Origin: Chryseobacterium sp. ISL-6
GTDB taxonomy: Bacteria > Bacteroidota > Bacteroidia > Flavobacteriales > Weeksellaceae
Assembly (NCBI RefSeq): GCF_018613715.1
Contig: NZ_JAGGPT010000006.1
Coordinates: forward strand, 124,001-188,000
Reading direction: 5' to 3'
DNA: 64,000 nt
Shown here piece by piece: positions 35,679-43,060 of this stretch. Within the stretch, counting starts at the first letter, position 1, and every line of letters begins with the position of its first letter. The position numbers and the translations under genes were made by a program. A model generated the notes under the pieces. That model ran no database searches. It worked only from the letters and a program-made list of their open reading frames with translations, and had not been told where the DNA came from.

Positions 35679-35882
35679 ATGATCCAATTTATATTAATGC
35701 TACTAGGTTTAGCATTCTCAAATAATAACACAAATACAGCAGCATGTCATAATAACCCAACACAAATTACAACACAAACAAGTAGTGATCCAGGTGAGGG
35801 ATTAGATCCGGGAGACGGAGGTCCTGGTGGAGGTACTACAGGAGATACCGGCCAAACACCTCCTCCATTTACAAACCCTTAA
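35679..35882 (+). CDS. Small secreted or anchored Gly/Pro-rich peptide
   Basis: 67 residues: hydrophobic start (MIQFILMLLGLAF) without the usual lysines, then a polar Asn/Thr/Gln part and a Gly/Asp/Pro-rich tail (GEGLDPGDGGPGGGTTG, PPPFTNP). An AAGGA sequence stands seven bases before the ATG, and a perfect terminator follows eight bases after the stop, both supporting a real gene. No family recognised. Its position just ahead of the sensor kinase makes a signalling role thinkable but unproven. Confidence 0.5.
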   Translation: MIQFILMLLGLAFSNNNTNTAACHNNPTQITTQTSSDPGEGLDPGDGGPGGGTTGDTGQTPPPFTNP

Positions 35883-35889
35883 TAATCAG

Positions 35890-35920
35890 AAAGGACAGAT
35901 TGCATAAATCTGTCCTTTTT
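35890..35920 (+). terminator. Intrinsic terminator after the small Gly/Pro-rich peptide gene
   Basis: Perfect 10-bp stem (35891-35900 with 35908-35917), loop TGCATAA, T run. The kinase gene therefore has its own promoter; TTACTTTG at 35923-35930 is the best -7 candidate (one mismatch). Confidence 0.9.
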
Positions 35921-35947
35921 TCTTACTTTGCATGATAAACTAATACT

Positions 35948-37609
35948 ATGAAAAATATATTATTTCTAATAATATCACTGATTCTATTTTCATGCTCAAG
36001 AGAGGAGCCTGTATCAAAAAAATTAAAAGAAGAAAACTTATTTTATAAAAAGGCAAGAAAATTTAGAGACACCAAAATCAGTGACTCTGCATTTTACTAT
36101 TATACTCTAGCAAAGGATGAATATGTAAAAAATAATGATTCACTAAGAATTGGACAGTCTTTGGTAAACATGGCAATTATCGAAACATCAAAAGGTGACT
36201 TTTATGGTTCAATAGAGACCTGTCTGGAAGCAAATAAGTTTTTTACTAATATCAAAGACAGTACAACAAGAAGAGATTTGGCTTCTAGTTTTAACAATAT
36301 GGGTATAGCATCTGGTTATATGTACAATTATGACCATGCTATTATTTTTTACAAAAATGCCATTCGTTATGCAATTAATAATGAAACAAAATATACCTAT
36401 TATAATAATATAGCTGTTGCTTTATTGAAAAAGAATGATTCTAAACATGCTATTAATTATCTTACAGAGGCCATTTTAACCAAAAATGACACAGAATACG
36501 CTAGAGCCCTGAATAATTTTGCCAAAGCAAAATTTATGGAAGACAAGAATTACAATCCTCTTCCCGAGTTTTATAAAGCACTAGAAATAAGAAAAAAAAA
36601 TAATGATTTAGATGGCCTGAATTCGAGCTATTATACACTATCTGAATATTTTAAAGATATTGATAAAAATAAGGCGCTTTTTTATACTGGGAAAATGTTA
36701 GAAACTGCAACTGCACTAAAAAGCCCTGAAGATAAACTACAGGCATTAATTAAGCTCATCGAGCTTAATACTAATAATATTTCACTATACTTCAAAAAGT
36801 ACCAATCTCTTAACGATAGCCTTCTCATTGCACGAAATAGAGCTAAAAATCAATTCGCTTACTTTCGCTATGGAATTGAAAAAGAAAAAGCAGAAAACTT
36901 GGGCTTAAAAGCTGATGCCATAGTAAGAGAAAGTCACATTTTACAAAAGAACTATCTTTTGGGTGCTCTAGTTTCAGTTTTAATTATTCTTACAATTTGG
37001 TATCGAAAAAGACAAATAAGACTACGACAAGAAAACGAACTAAAAATAAAAGAAAACCAGCTCAAAATTTCCAAAAAAGTACACGACGTAGTTGCCAATG
37101 GCATCTACCAGGTTATGACCAAAATAGAAAATCAGGACAGTTTTAATAAAAATGAAGCACTTGATGAACTCGAATTTGTCTATGAAAAATCCAGAGATAT
37201 TTCCTACGATAAAATTGGAGAAGAAAAAGAATTCAGTAGAGTAATTTCAGAACTTATTGCCTCCTTTAATAATGAAAGCGTAAAAACCTTTACAGCAGGA
37301 AACAGCCCTACGATTTGGGAATTCGTCTCTCCTATAGTAAAAGAAGAGGTTTACCAGATGCTTCGTGAGCTGATGGTGAATATGAGAAAGCATAGCCAAG
37401 CCACTCATGTTGCCATTAAATTTGAAAAAATAAACAATGTCATTGAAATTCAATACAAAGACAATGGAATAGGAATTTCCGGAGATCTTGTTTATAAAAA
37501 TGGGTTACGAAATGCGGCATCCCGTATTGAGGCTATTAACGGAACTATTACTTTTGACACAAAAATTGAAAAAGGGCTGAAGGTCAATCTTTCATTCCCT
37601 GTTTCCTAA
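35948..37609 (+). CDS. TPR-containing sensor histidine kinase with lipoprotein-like signal
   Basis: 553 residues. The start MKNILFLIISLILFSCS has a lipobox (LFSC, C16). TPR-like helices fill about residues 30-300, a transmembrane helix spans about 336-351, and a HisKA_3-type dimerisation helix holds the likely phosphoacceptor H379 (KKVHDVVANG). The HATPase domain has an N box at N478 (ELMVNMRKHS), DNGIGI (505-510) and NGLRNAASRIEAINGT. The N-terminal TPRs would sit outside the cytoplasm and sense a protein or peptide. The first response regulator starts 10 bp downstream. The signal, regulon and the double anchoring (lipid plus helix) are inferred. Confidence 0.88.
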   Translation: MKNILFLIISLILFSCSREEPVSKKLKEENLFYKKARKFRDTKISDSAFYYYTLAKDEYVKNNDSLRIGQSLVNMAIIETSKGDFYGSIETCLEANKFFTNIKDSTTRRDLASSFNNMGIASGYMYNYDHAIIFYKNAIRYAINNETKYTYYNNIAVALLKKNDSKHAINYLTEAILTKNDTEYARALNNFAKAKFMEDKNYNPLPEFYKALEIRKKNNDLDGLNSSYYTLSEYFKDIDKNKALFYTGKMLETATALKSPEDKLQALIKLIELNTNNISLYFKKYQSLNDSLLIARNRAKNQFAYFRYGIEKEKAENLGLKADAIVRESHILQKNYLLGALVSVLIILTIWYRKRQIRLRQENELKIKENQLKISKKVHDVVANGIYQVMTKIENQDSFNKNEALDELEFVYEKSRDISYDKIGEEKEFSRVISELIASFNNESVKTFTAGNSPTIWEFVSPIVKEEVYQMLRELMVNMRKHSQATHVAIKFEKINNVIEIQYKDNGIGISGDLVYKNGLRNAASRIEAINGTITFDTKIEKGLKVNLSFPVS

Positions 37610-37619
37610 TCATATAACC

Positions 37620-38282
37620 ATGTTCAAAAAAGTTTTAATCGTTGAAGATCAAGAAATAATGAACCAGGGAATACTGAATACAGTAAAAGAATTAAATATC
37701 CCTGAGTTTGATTATGTAACATATTGTGATGAAGCTTTAGGCAGGATCAGTACAGCTTTAGAAAGAGAAAACCCTTATGATCTGCTTATTGCTGATCTAT
37801 CGTTTGATAAAGACCATATTTCCCAGAAACTTCATTCCGGACAGGAACTTATTTTTGAAGCGAAAAAGATTCAGCCCGATTTAAAAGTAGTTGTATTTTC
37901 AGTAGAAAAGAAAGCAAAAACAATTGATGATCTTTATAAAATATATCAGATCGATGGATTTGTAAGCAAGGCAAGACATGATGGAAAAGACTTGAAAAGT
38001 ACAATACGAAAAATTTTTCATGGAGAGACTGTAGTTCCACAAGAAGTTCTGAATATGATGCGCCATATTTCTTCTGAGTTTAACGAGTATGATCTCAAAT
38101 TGCTTGAATTGCTTGCCAAAGGTCACAAACAAAATGAAATAAGTCTCTACCTAAAAGAACATAAAATGCCACCATACGGCATTAGATCTATTGAAAAGAG
38201 ATTAAATGAACTTCGAGACATTATCGGTGCAAAAAATAATATTGAAATGATTGTAATTTGCAAAGATATTGGCCTTATCTGA
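37620..38282 (+). CDS. Response regulator 1, LuxR-like C-terminal domain
   Basis: 220 residues. Receiver domain with acidic pair E9-D10, phospho-acceptor D59 (LLIADL), S94 and K117 in place. The C-terminal part (about 155-220: EYDLKLLELLAKGHKQNEISLYLK, then RSIEKRLNELRD) is a LuxR/NarL-type helix-turn-helix with a few extra residues between the two helices. It is the direct partner of the kinase just upstream and is nearly half identical to the regulator downstream. The ATG context (aaccATGTTcAAAAAAGTTTTAAT) is shared with that paralogue. Confidence 0.88.
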   Translation: MFKKVLIVEDQEIMNQGILNTVKELNIPEFDYVTYCDEALGRISTALERENPYDLLIADLSFDKDHISQKLHSGQELIFEAKKIQPDLKVVVFSVEKKAKTIDDLYKIYQIDGFVSKARHDGKDLKSTIRKIFHGETVVPQEVLNMMRHISSEFNEYDLKLLELLAKGHKQNEISLYLKEHKMPPYGIRSIEKRLNELRDIIGAKNNIEMIVICKDIGLI

Positions 38283-38311
38283 TCACATTTTTTTGAAAAT
38301 ATCTTCCCCTG

Positions 38312-38327
38312 TTACGGGGAACCGTAA
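38312..38327. promoter_or_regulatory. Operator-like inverted repeat TTACGG-N4-CCGTAA (site B)
   Basis: Perfect 6-base arms around GGAA. It ends 21 bp before the -7 box at 38349, where a -33 TTG would be expected but is missing, so it is a likely activator site. Confidence 0.7.
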
Positions 38328-38348
38328 TGATGAAAAAATAAATGAATA

Positions 38349-38356
38349 TACTTTTG
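38349..38356 (+). promoter_or_regulatory. Promoter -7 box (TACTTTTG) of response regulator 2
   Basis: Exact TAnnTTTG match, 38 bases before the ATG at 38395. Confidence 0.65.
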
Positions 38357-38394
38357 AGGTCTTAACCTAGTTTCTTTAATTAAATCACATAACC

Positions 38395-39060
38395 ATGTTT
38401 AAAAAAGTTTTAATTGCCGAAGACCATGAAAGCATTAATATTTCCGTCCAGAAAACCCTTGAGGATCTTAATATTCCCAAAGTCGATTATGTATACTATT
38501 GTGATGATGCCATAGGAAAAATACGGAAAGCTTTACGAGAAGAACATCCTTACGATTTGTTGATTACAGATCTTTATTATGAGGAGGATCATCATGAACA
38601 GAATCTTAAAGACGGAAAAGACCTCATCGGAAAAGCAAAAGAGATACAGCCTAATTTGAAAGTAATCGTATTTTCAGCGGAACATAAAACGGGAGTTATA
38701 GAAAATCTTTTTTCAAACTACCAAATTAATGGTTATGTACGTAAAGCCAGAAACGATTCAAAAGATTTAAAAAAATCTATTGCAGCAGTTTATATAGGAG
38801 AAAACTATTTATCTTTTGATCTGAAACAGGATATGAAAAAGTTCAATAACTATGAGTTTTCTACGTTTGACATTACGCTTATTTCCCTCCTTTCTAAAGG
38901 AGTCTTACAGAAAAACATTCCTATACATCTCGAGGAGAGAAATTTAAAACCCTCCAGCCTGAGTAGCGTTGAGAAAAGATTAAACAGTCTAAAAGAAGAT
39001 CTCGAAATAAACAGTAACGAACAGCTTGTAGCCTTCTGCAAGGATATCGGAATAATATAA
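38395..39060 (+). CDS. Response regulator 2, paralogue of regulator 1
   Basis: 221 residues. Receiver with E9-D10, D59 (LLITDL), S94 and K117, and a C-terminal LuxR-like domain of the same variant form (FDITLISLLSKGVLQKN, then SSVEKRLNSLKE), ending CKDIGII where regulator 1 ends CKDIGLI. It is clearly a tandem duplicate. No second kinase is present, so both regulators may receive phosphate from the 35948 kinase. Unlike copy 1 it has its own promoter with inverted repeat B, suggesting control by copy 1 or by itself. Confidence 0.87.
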   Translation: MFKKVLIAEDHESINISVQKTLEDLNIPKVDYVYYCDDAIGKIRKALREEHPYDLLITDLYYEEDHHEQNLKDGKDLIGKAKEIQPNLKVIVFSAEHKTGVIENLFSNYQINGYVRKARNDSKDLKKSIAAVYIGENYLSFDLKQDMKKFNNYEFSTFDITLISLLSKGVLQKNIPIHLEERNLKPSSLSSVEKRLNSLKEDLEINSNEQLVAFCKDIGII

Positions 39061-39123
39061 AACAATTCATTTTACTTACAACCTTTCAAAAAATTTGAAA
39101 GGTTTTTTTATTTTTTGCTCGTT

Positions 39124-39139
39124 TTACGGAAACCCGTAA
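39124..39139. promoter_or_regulatory. Operator-like inverted repeat TTACGG-N4-CCGTAA (site C)
   Basis: Perfect arms around AAAC, 21 bp before the -7 box at 39161, the same spacing as site B. It heads the ten-gene operon. Confidence 0.7.
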
Positions 39140-39160
39140 TAGACCAAAATTTAATGCTCA

Positions 39161-39168
39161 TATTTTTG
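39161..39168 (+). promoter_or_regulatory. Promoter -7 box (TATTTTTG) of the ten-gene operon
   Basis: Exact TAnnTTTG match, 24 bases before the ATG at 39193; no -33 TTG. Confidence 0.65.
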
Positions 39169-39192
39169 AAGTGTTAAATCAAACAATTTGTT

Positions 39193-39414
39193 ATGAAAAA
39201 AGAATACTACATTAATAAGAATCAGCAGCCTAATGGAGATTATGAAGTGCATGAAAGTTCATGCCGATTCTTGTCATCTCTTGAAAATAGAATTTATTTG
39301 GGCAATTTTTACTCCTGCCAAGAAGCGGTAAATGAAGCGAAAAGATTATTTCCAGTCCAAAGAAATAATATCAACGGCTGCTATTACTGTTCAAATGCGT
39401 GTCACACAAGTTAA
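39193..39414 (+). CDS. Small cysteine-rich protein, first gene of the stress-like operon
   Basis: 73 residues. Conserved-looking pattern: DYEVHESSCRFL, a LGNFYSCQEAVNEAKRLFP helix, and the ending NGCYYCSNACHTS. Five cysteines and two histidines could bind one zinc. I know similar small proteins in Bacteroidota, often beside YegP-like genes, without a known function. Promoter with inverted repeat C just upstream; the YegP-like gene starts 14 bp after its stop. Confidence 0.7.
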   Translation: MKKEYYINKNQQPNGDYEVHESSCRFLSSLENRIYLGNFYSCQEAVNEAKRLFPVQRNNINGCYYCSNACHTS

Positions 39415-39428
39415 TAAATAAAGCAATC

Positions 39429-39767
39429 ATGGGAAAATTCGTAATCACTCAAAGAATTAATAATGAGTATCAGTTCAATCTTAAAGCCGGAAACGGAGAA
39501 ATTATTTTAACCAGCGAAGGTTATGTTCAGAAAGCATCCTGTCAGAAGGGAATAGAATCCGTAAAAGTCAATTCTCATGATGATTCAAGATATGACAGAA
39601 GAGTGGCTGTAAATGGTAAAGACTATTTCGTTTTAAAAGCCAGAAATGGAGAGATTATTGGAAAAAGTCAGTTATACAGCTCAAAAACAGGAATGGAAAG
39701 TGGCATCCATTCTGTAAAATCCAACGCTCCAACAGCAGAAATTATTGACGAAACGCTTAAAAACTAA
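39429..39767 (+). CDS. YegP-like (DUF1508) protein with two repeats
   Basis: 112 residues from ATG 39429 (the open frame begins ten codons earlier without a suitable start). Two copies of the YegP unit: FNLKAGNGEIILTSEGY...KGIESVKVNS and FVLKARNGEIIGKSQLY...SGIHSVKSN, each a small beta-beta-alpha element. Family proteins are common, small and linked by annotation to stress, with no proven biochemical role. Second gene of the operon. Confidence 0.87.
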   Translation: MGKFVITQRINNEYQFNLKAGNGEIILTSEGYVQKASCQKGIESVKVNSHDDSRYDRRVAVNGKDYFVLKARNGEIIGKSQLYSSKTGMESGIHSVKSNAPTAEIIDETLKN

Positions 39768-39773
39768 AAACCA

Positions 39774-40844
39774 ATGGACCTTAAAATTAAACTTGAACAG
39801 TTACACCAGAAAGTGGTGGGATTAAAAGATCAGATAAGTACTGAAGAAGCAACTAAAAACGCTTTTGTCATGCCCTTTATACAAATTCTAGGATATGACA
39901 TTTTCAATCCTACAGAAGTTATTCCGGAACACATCTGTGATATTGGAACTAAAAAGGGTGAAAAAGTAGATTATGTCATCAAACACAATGACAATCCTAT
40001 TTTCATTATAGAGTGTAAACACTGGAAGGAAAGTGCAGATGCTCACAATTCGCAGCTTCACAGATATTATCACGTTTCAAAAACAAGATTTGGTGTTTTA
40101 ACTAATGGTATAGTTTACAATTTTTACACTGATTTGGAGAAGCCTAATATTATGGATGAAAAACCGTTTTTCACTATTAATATTGAAGATCTAAAAGACA
40201 GTTCGATTAAAATTCTTGAAAGCTTTACGAAGAAAGATTATAATTTGGAAAGTATTCTTGATTCCGCAGAAGCATTAAAGTACATCAAAGCCATAAGAAA
40301 GGAATTCGAAAAAGAGATTGAGAATCCGTCTGATGAATTGGTAAAACTGTTAGTGAACCGCTTCTTCGAAAAGCCTTTAACAGCCAACAGAATGATTTCT
40401 TTCAAGGAATACGCCAAGAAAGCTTTGACAACGTCAATCAATGAATCCATAAGCTTTAGGCTTAAATCTGCACTGAGCATCAACGAACAAATTGAAAAAC
40501 AGGATGAAACGGTAAAAACTTCCCAGTCTATTGATGAGAACAATGACTCGAAAATTGTTACAACAGACGAAGAACTGGAAGCTTTCCAAATTGTTAAAGC
40601 CATTTTAAGAGAAAAAATACCTTCTGCCAGAATTGCCCACAGAGATACACTGTCCTATTTCGGTGTCTTACTCGATGATAATAACCGAAAGCCCCTCTGC
40701 AGATTTCATTTTAATACAGCAAATAAATACCTGGAGACATTTCACAATGGCAAAGAAGCAGGTGAAAAGGTTCTGCTAACTAACCTTGATGAAATTTATA
40801 ATTACAAATCTGAACTTCATAAAACACTGGAAGCTTATTCTTAA
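39774..40844 (+). CDS. Solitary PD-(D/E)XK nuclease-like protein (type I restriction HsdR N-terminal-like)
   Basis: 356 residues. The N-terminal domain (about 20-130) has the nuclease motif D66 (EKVDYVI) and E80-x-K82 (FIIECKHW), with EEATKNAFVMPFIQILGYDIFNP ahead of it in two parts, as in HsdR N-terminal/COG4748-type proteins. There is no helicase domain, and no methylase or specificity subunit nearby, so it is not a restriction system as it stands. The C-terminal part (about 265-350) contains RIAHRDTLSYFGVLLDDNNRKPLCRFHFN, a second unassigned domain seen in two short pieces. It sits in the middle of an envelope-type operon, which is odd for a nuclease. Confidence 0.78.
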   Translation: MDLKIKLEQLHQKVVGLKDQISTEEATKNAFVMPFIQILGYDIFNPTEVIPEHICDIGTKKGEKVDYVIKHNDNPIFIIECKHWKESADAHNSQLHRYYHVSKTRFGVLTNGIVYNFYTDLEKPNIMDEKPFFTINIEDLKDSSIKILESFTKKDYNLESILDSAEALKYIKAIRKEFEKEIENPSDELVKLLVNRFFEKPLTANRMISFKEYAKKALTTSINESISFRLKSALSINEQIEKQDETVKTSQSIDENNDSKIVTTDEELEAFQIVKAILREKIPSARIAHRDTLSYFGVLLDDNNRKPLCRFHFNTANKYLETFHNGKEAGEKVLLTNLDEIYNYKSELHKTLEAYS

Positions 40845-40854
40845 AACTAAAACC

Positions 40855-41370
40855 ATGAAAACTTTCATTTTTATAATCACATTATGTCTTGGAGCTCTTG
40901 TTTCCGACTCTTTTTCTACATTTAAACCTGACAAAACAATCCACGGAGGACGATGCACAGGCTCAGCCAATTGCTCGGCATGTTCCAATTGCTCGGGTTG
41001 TGGGCACTGCGCAGGAGGCGGTGGCAGCTGTGGCGTTTGTAAAGGAGGTTCTTATGAGAAAAAATACTCTTCAAAGAAAGACAGATCTAAAAAATCAAGG
41101 GATTCCAATCCATACACACCTTCCCAAAAAGGTAAATCAACCAAAGCTCCTCCAGTTTTTGTAAATGAAATCAATATCAATTCCAGCAGATATATCGCGG
41201 GAATTGCGGTTACTCATGTGTATGAAAAGCCTTCTGTTAAATCTAAGATAATCGAGATTGTTCCCAAAAATGAAAAACTAATTCAACTTTCAAAACAAGA
41301 TTCCTGGTATAAAGTGAAGGCACAGAAAACAGGAAAAACCGGATATGTCTATTATAAAGATGTAAAATAA
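40855..41370 (+). CDS. Exported SH3-like protein with Cys/Gly-rich segment
   Basis: 171 residues from ATG 40855; the longer open frame upstream runs into the previous gene. Signal peptide (MKTFIFIITLCLGALVSDS), then a segment (about 37-65) with ten cysteines in CxxC-like spacing among Gly, Ser and Asn (CSACSNCSGCGHC, CGVC). A Lys/Ser-rich linker follows, then a bacterial SH3 domain (about 110-171: AVTHVYEKPSVKSKI, SWYKVKAQ, GYVYYKDVK). Bacterial SH3 domains often bind cell-wall peptides; the cysteines might bind metal or form disulfides. Fourth gene of the operon. Confidence 0.78.
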   Translation: MKTFIFIITLCLGALVSDSFSTFKPDKTIHGGRCTGSANCSACSNCSGCGHCAGGGGSCGVCKGGSYEKKYSSKKDRSKKSRDSNPYTPSQKGKSTKAPPVFVNEININSSRYIAGIAVTHVYEKPSVKSKIIEIVPKNEKLIQLSKQDSWYKVKAQKTGKTGYVYYKDVK

Positions 41371-41386
41371 CTAAAAACAAAATATC

Positions 41387-42013
41387 ATGAATTTAAAACA
41401 ATTTTTAAACGAGGAGCAAGATCCGAAAGCCGTTGAAAAGCTCTTGCAAAGGATCAACAGTCTTCTTACCTCACAAGAGTTTGTGGAATATATTGCAGTT
41501 CAAAAGAAGCCCGCTCTTAATCTCTCTCCGGACTGTATTGCTCTTACTAACAGGAGAATTATTTTTTGCAGGCCTAAAAACTTCGGTTTGTCAATGGATT
41601 TCCAGGATTACAGCTGGGTAGATGTCGCAGACTGTCATATCAAAGAGGGGATTCTAGGAGCTACTTTTATTATGAGAACAGTCAAAAACTTCTCCAATAT
41701 GATGGATTATCTACCAAAAACACAAGCAAGAAAACTCTATCAGTATGCTCAGGAAATTGAAGAACAAATGAGAGGAGTAAGAAGAGAAAAAGATTTAGAA
41801 ACAAGAAGAGCATCTGCAGGAGGAGGAGTAACTGTAAACAACACGACTCCCATTATAGCACAGCCTCAGCAATTTCAGCAACAGAAACCTTTATTGATAG
41901 AAAATGAAGACCCCTTTGCGGTTTTACAAAAATTAAAAGGCTTAGTAGAAAGTGGAATTATTTCCACAGAAGAGTTTGAAGAAAAAAAGAACGAAATCTT
42001 ATCAAGAGTTTAA
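41387..42013 (+). CDS. PH-like domain protein with C-terminal SHOCT motif
   Basis: 208 residues. The first 125 residues look like a bacterial PH domain (EFVEYIAVQKKPAL, LTNRRIIFCRPK, YSWVDVADCHIKEGILGATF). A Gln-rich linker leads to DPFAVLQKLKGLVESGIIS and EEFEEKKNEIL, a clear SHOCT (short C-terminal) motif used for oligomerisation. No membrane helix, so probably cytoplasmic or membrane-associated. Function unknown. Followed after 5 bp by a TM2 gene, a common partner of SHOCT/PH proteins. Confidence 0.8.
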   Translation: MNLKQFLNEEQDPKAVEKLLQRINSLLTSQEFVEYIAVQKKPALNLSPDCIALTNRRIIFCRPKNFGLSMDFQDYSWVDVADCHIKEGILGATFIMRTVKNFSNMMDYLPKTQARKLYQYAQEIEEQMRGVRREKDLETRRASAGGGVTVNNTTPIIAQPQQFQQQKPLLIENEDPFAVLQKLKGLVESGIISTEEFEEKKNEILSRV

Positions 42014-42018
42014 AAATT

Positions 42019-42234
42019 ATGAAATCAAAATTCACCACCGCCATGCTTGCGTTCTTTTTAGGAGGATTAGGCATCCACAGATTTTACCTGGGTCAAAACA
42101 AATTAGGAATATTCTATCTTTTGTTTTGCTGGACATTTATCCCCGCATTGATTGCGTTCATTGATTTCTTCGTTTTTATTTTCATGTCTGAAGATCATTT
42201 TAATTATAAATATAATCTAACGACAGGGTTTTAA
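42019..42234 (+). CDS. TM2 domain membrane protein
   Basis: 71 residues, two transmembrane helices joined by a short turn. It has the TM2 signature GGLGIHRFYLGQNKLGIFYLL and an acidic residue (D) in the second helix region (FIDFFVF). Exact function unknown; it is small and inner-membrane. Sixth gene of the operon. Confidence 0.9.
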   Translation: MKSKFTTAMLAFFLGGLGIHRFYLGQNKLGIFYLLFCWTFIPALIAFIDFFVFIFMSEDHFNYKYNLTTGF

Positions 42235-42246
42235 AAACTAAAAAAA

Positions 42247-42669
42247 ATGAAAACATTCCTCACCTTCTGTGCGATATGTTGTTTCATCGGTATTTTCAAA
42301 CTTCCAATAGAGTATTATACTTTTCTCCGGGTCTTGGTATCCGTTGGAGCCCTTATTGTTATCTACAATGCATTTGTTTTTAAAATACAATATTGGAGCA
42401 CTATATTCATCATAATCCTTATCCTTTTCAATCCAGTCTTCCCTATTTACTTGTACAGGAAAAACACATGGATTCCTGTTGATATTATTACTGGAATTCT
42501 TTTCCTACTTATTGGCTTTGTCGAAAAACTGGACCTCAAAAAGGAAGAAAAAAGTACTGAAGAAATTTCGGAGCAATCAAAACAAATGAGATCTCCTTCC
42601 CGAGATATTATTATTAATCCTAAAAAAACTAAAGAAGAACCACCCAATGGAAAACAATCAAATAACTGA
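42247..42669 (+). CDS. Small membrane protein (DUF6804-like)
   Basis: 140 residues with four predicted helices (about 2-18, 26-44, 47-68, 77-95), the motif FNPVFPIYLYRKNTW after helix 3, and a polar Lys/Glu/Ser-rich cytoplasmic tail (about 98-140). The FNP-hinge and Trp pattern resembles the DUF6804 family; I am only moderately sure. The end overlaps the TerB-like gene by 23 bp in another frame, so the two are translationally linked. Confidence 0.6.
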   Translation: MKTFLTFCAICCFIGIFKLPIEYYTFLRVLVSVGALIVIYNAFVFKIQYWSTIFIIILILFNPVFPIYLYRKNTWIPVDIITGILFLLIGFVEKLDLKKEEKSTEEISEQSKQMRSPSRDIIINPKKTKEEPPNGKQSNN

Positions 42670-43054
42670 AAATCTAAAAGCTCATTTTTTGCGGCTTTAT
42701 CAAATGGCAATTTGCGATGATGATTTTAGTGCTCTGGAACTGAAAATGCTTTACAAATGCGCTGAGGAAAGAGGAATATCGTCAAAAAACCTGGACGACA
42801 TTTTACTAAATCCCATTAATTTCAAGTCTCTTGTGCCTCAAACCATTGAAGAAAAAGTAGATTATCTGTATGACCTCACCGTCATGATATGGGCAGATGG
42901 AATAGTTTCGCCAAACGAATATTCAGCCATGGAAAAATATGTTTTGATGTTCGGGTTTTTGGAAGAAAATGTAAAAGATATTGTTGAATATCTGATTGAA
43001 GCCGTAAAAATCGGCAAGAATAAAAGTGACATTTTATACGAATTAAAAAACTAA
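42647..43054 (+). CDS. TerB-like protein
   Basis: 135-residue helical protein. Pattern of the TerB family: AICDDDFSALELKMLYKCAEERGIS and VMIWADGIVSPNEYSAMEKYV, each with an acidic loop (DDDFS; ADGIVSPNE) that in TerB binds metal. Family knowledge ties TerB to tellurite resistance and to membrane-linked stress complexes, often with TM2- and VWA-type partners. The VWA-like protein two genes on fits that theme. It starts inside the previous gene. Confidence 0.78.
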   Translation: MENNQITENLKAHFLRLYQMAICDDDFSALELKMLYKCAEERGISSKNLDDILLNPINFKSLVPQTIEEKVDYLYDLTVMIWADGIVSPNEYSAMEKYVLMFGFLEENVKDIVEYLIEAVKIGKNKSDILYELKN

Positions 43055-43060
43055 AACACG

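Noticed and set aside
39774..40844. Type I restriction-modification system
   Set aside because: Only an HsdR-like nuclease domain is present; helicase, methylase and specificity genes are missing on both sides.
42447..42710. 87-codon minus-strand frame across the small membrane and TerB-like genes
   Set aside because: It is antisense to two genes with clear family patterns and tight operon spacing.
42647..43054. Tellurite-resistance operon
   Set aside because: Only a TerB-like gene is seen; TerC, TerD/E and TerZ are absent, so the resistance label is not supported.
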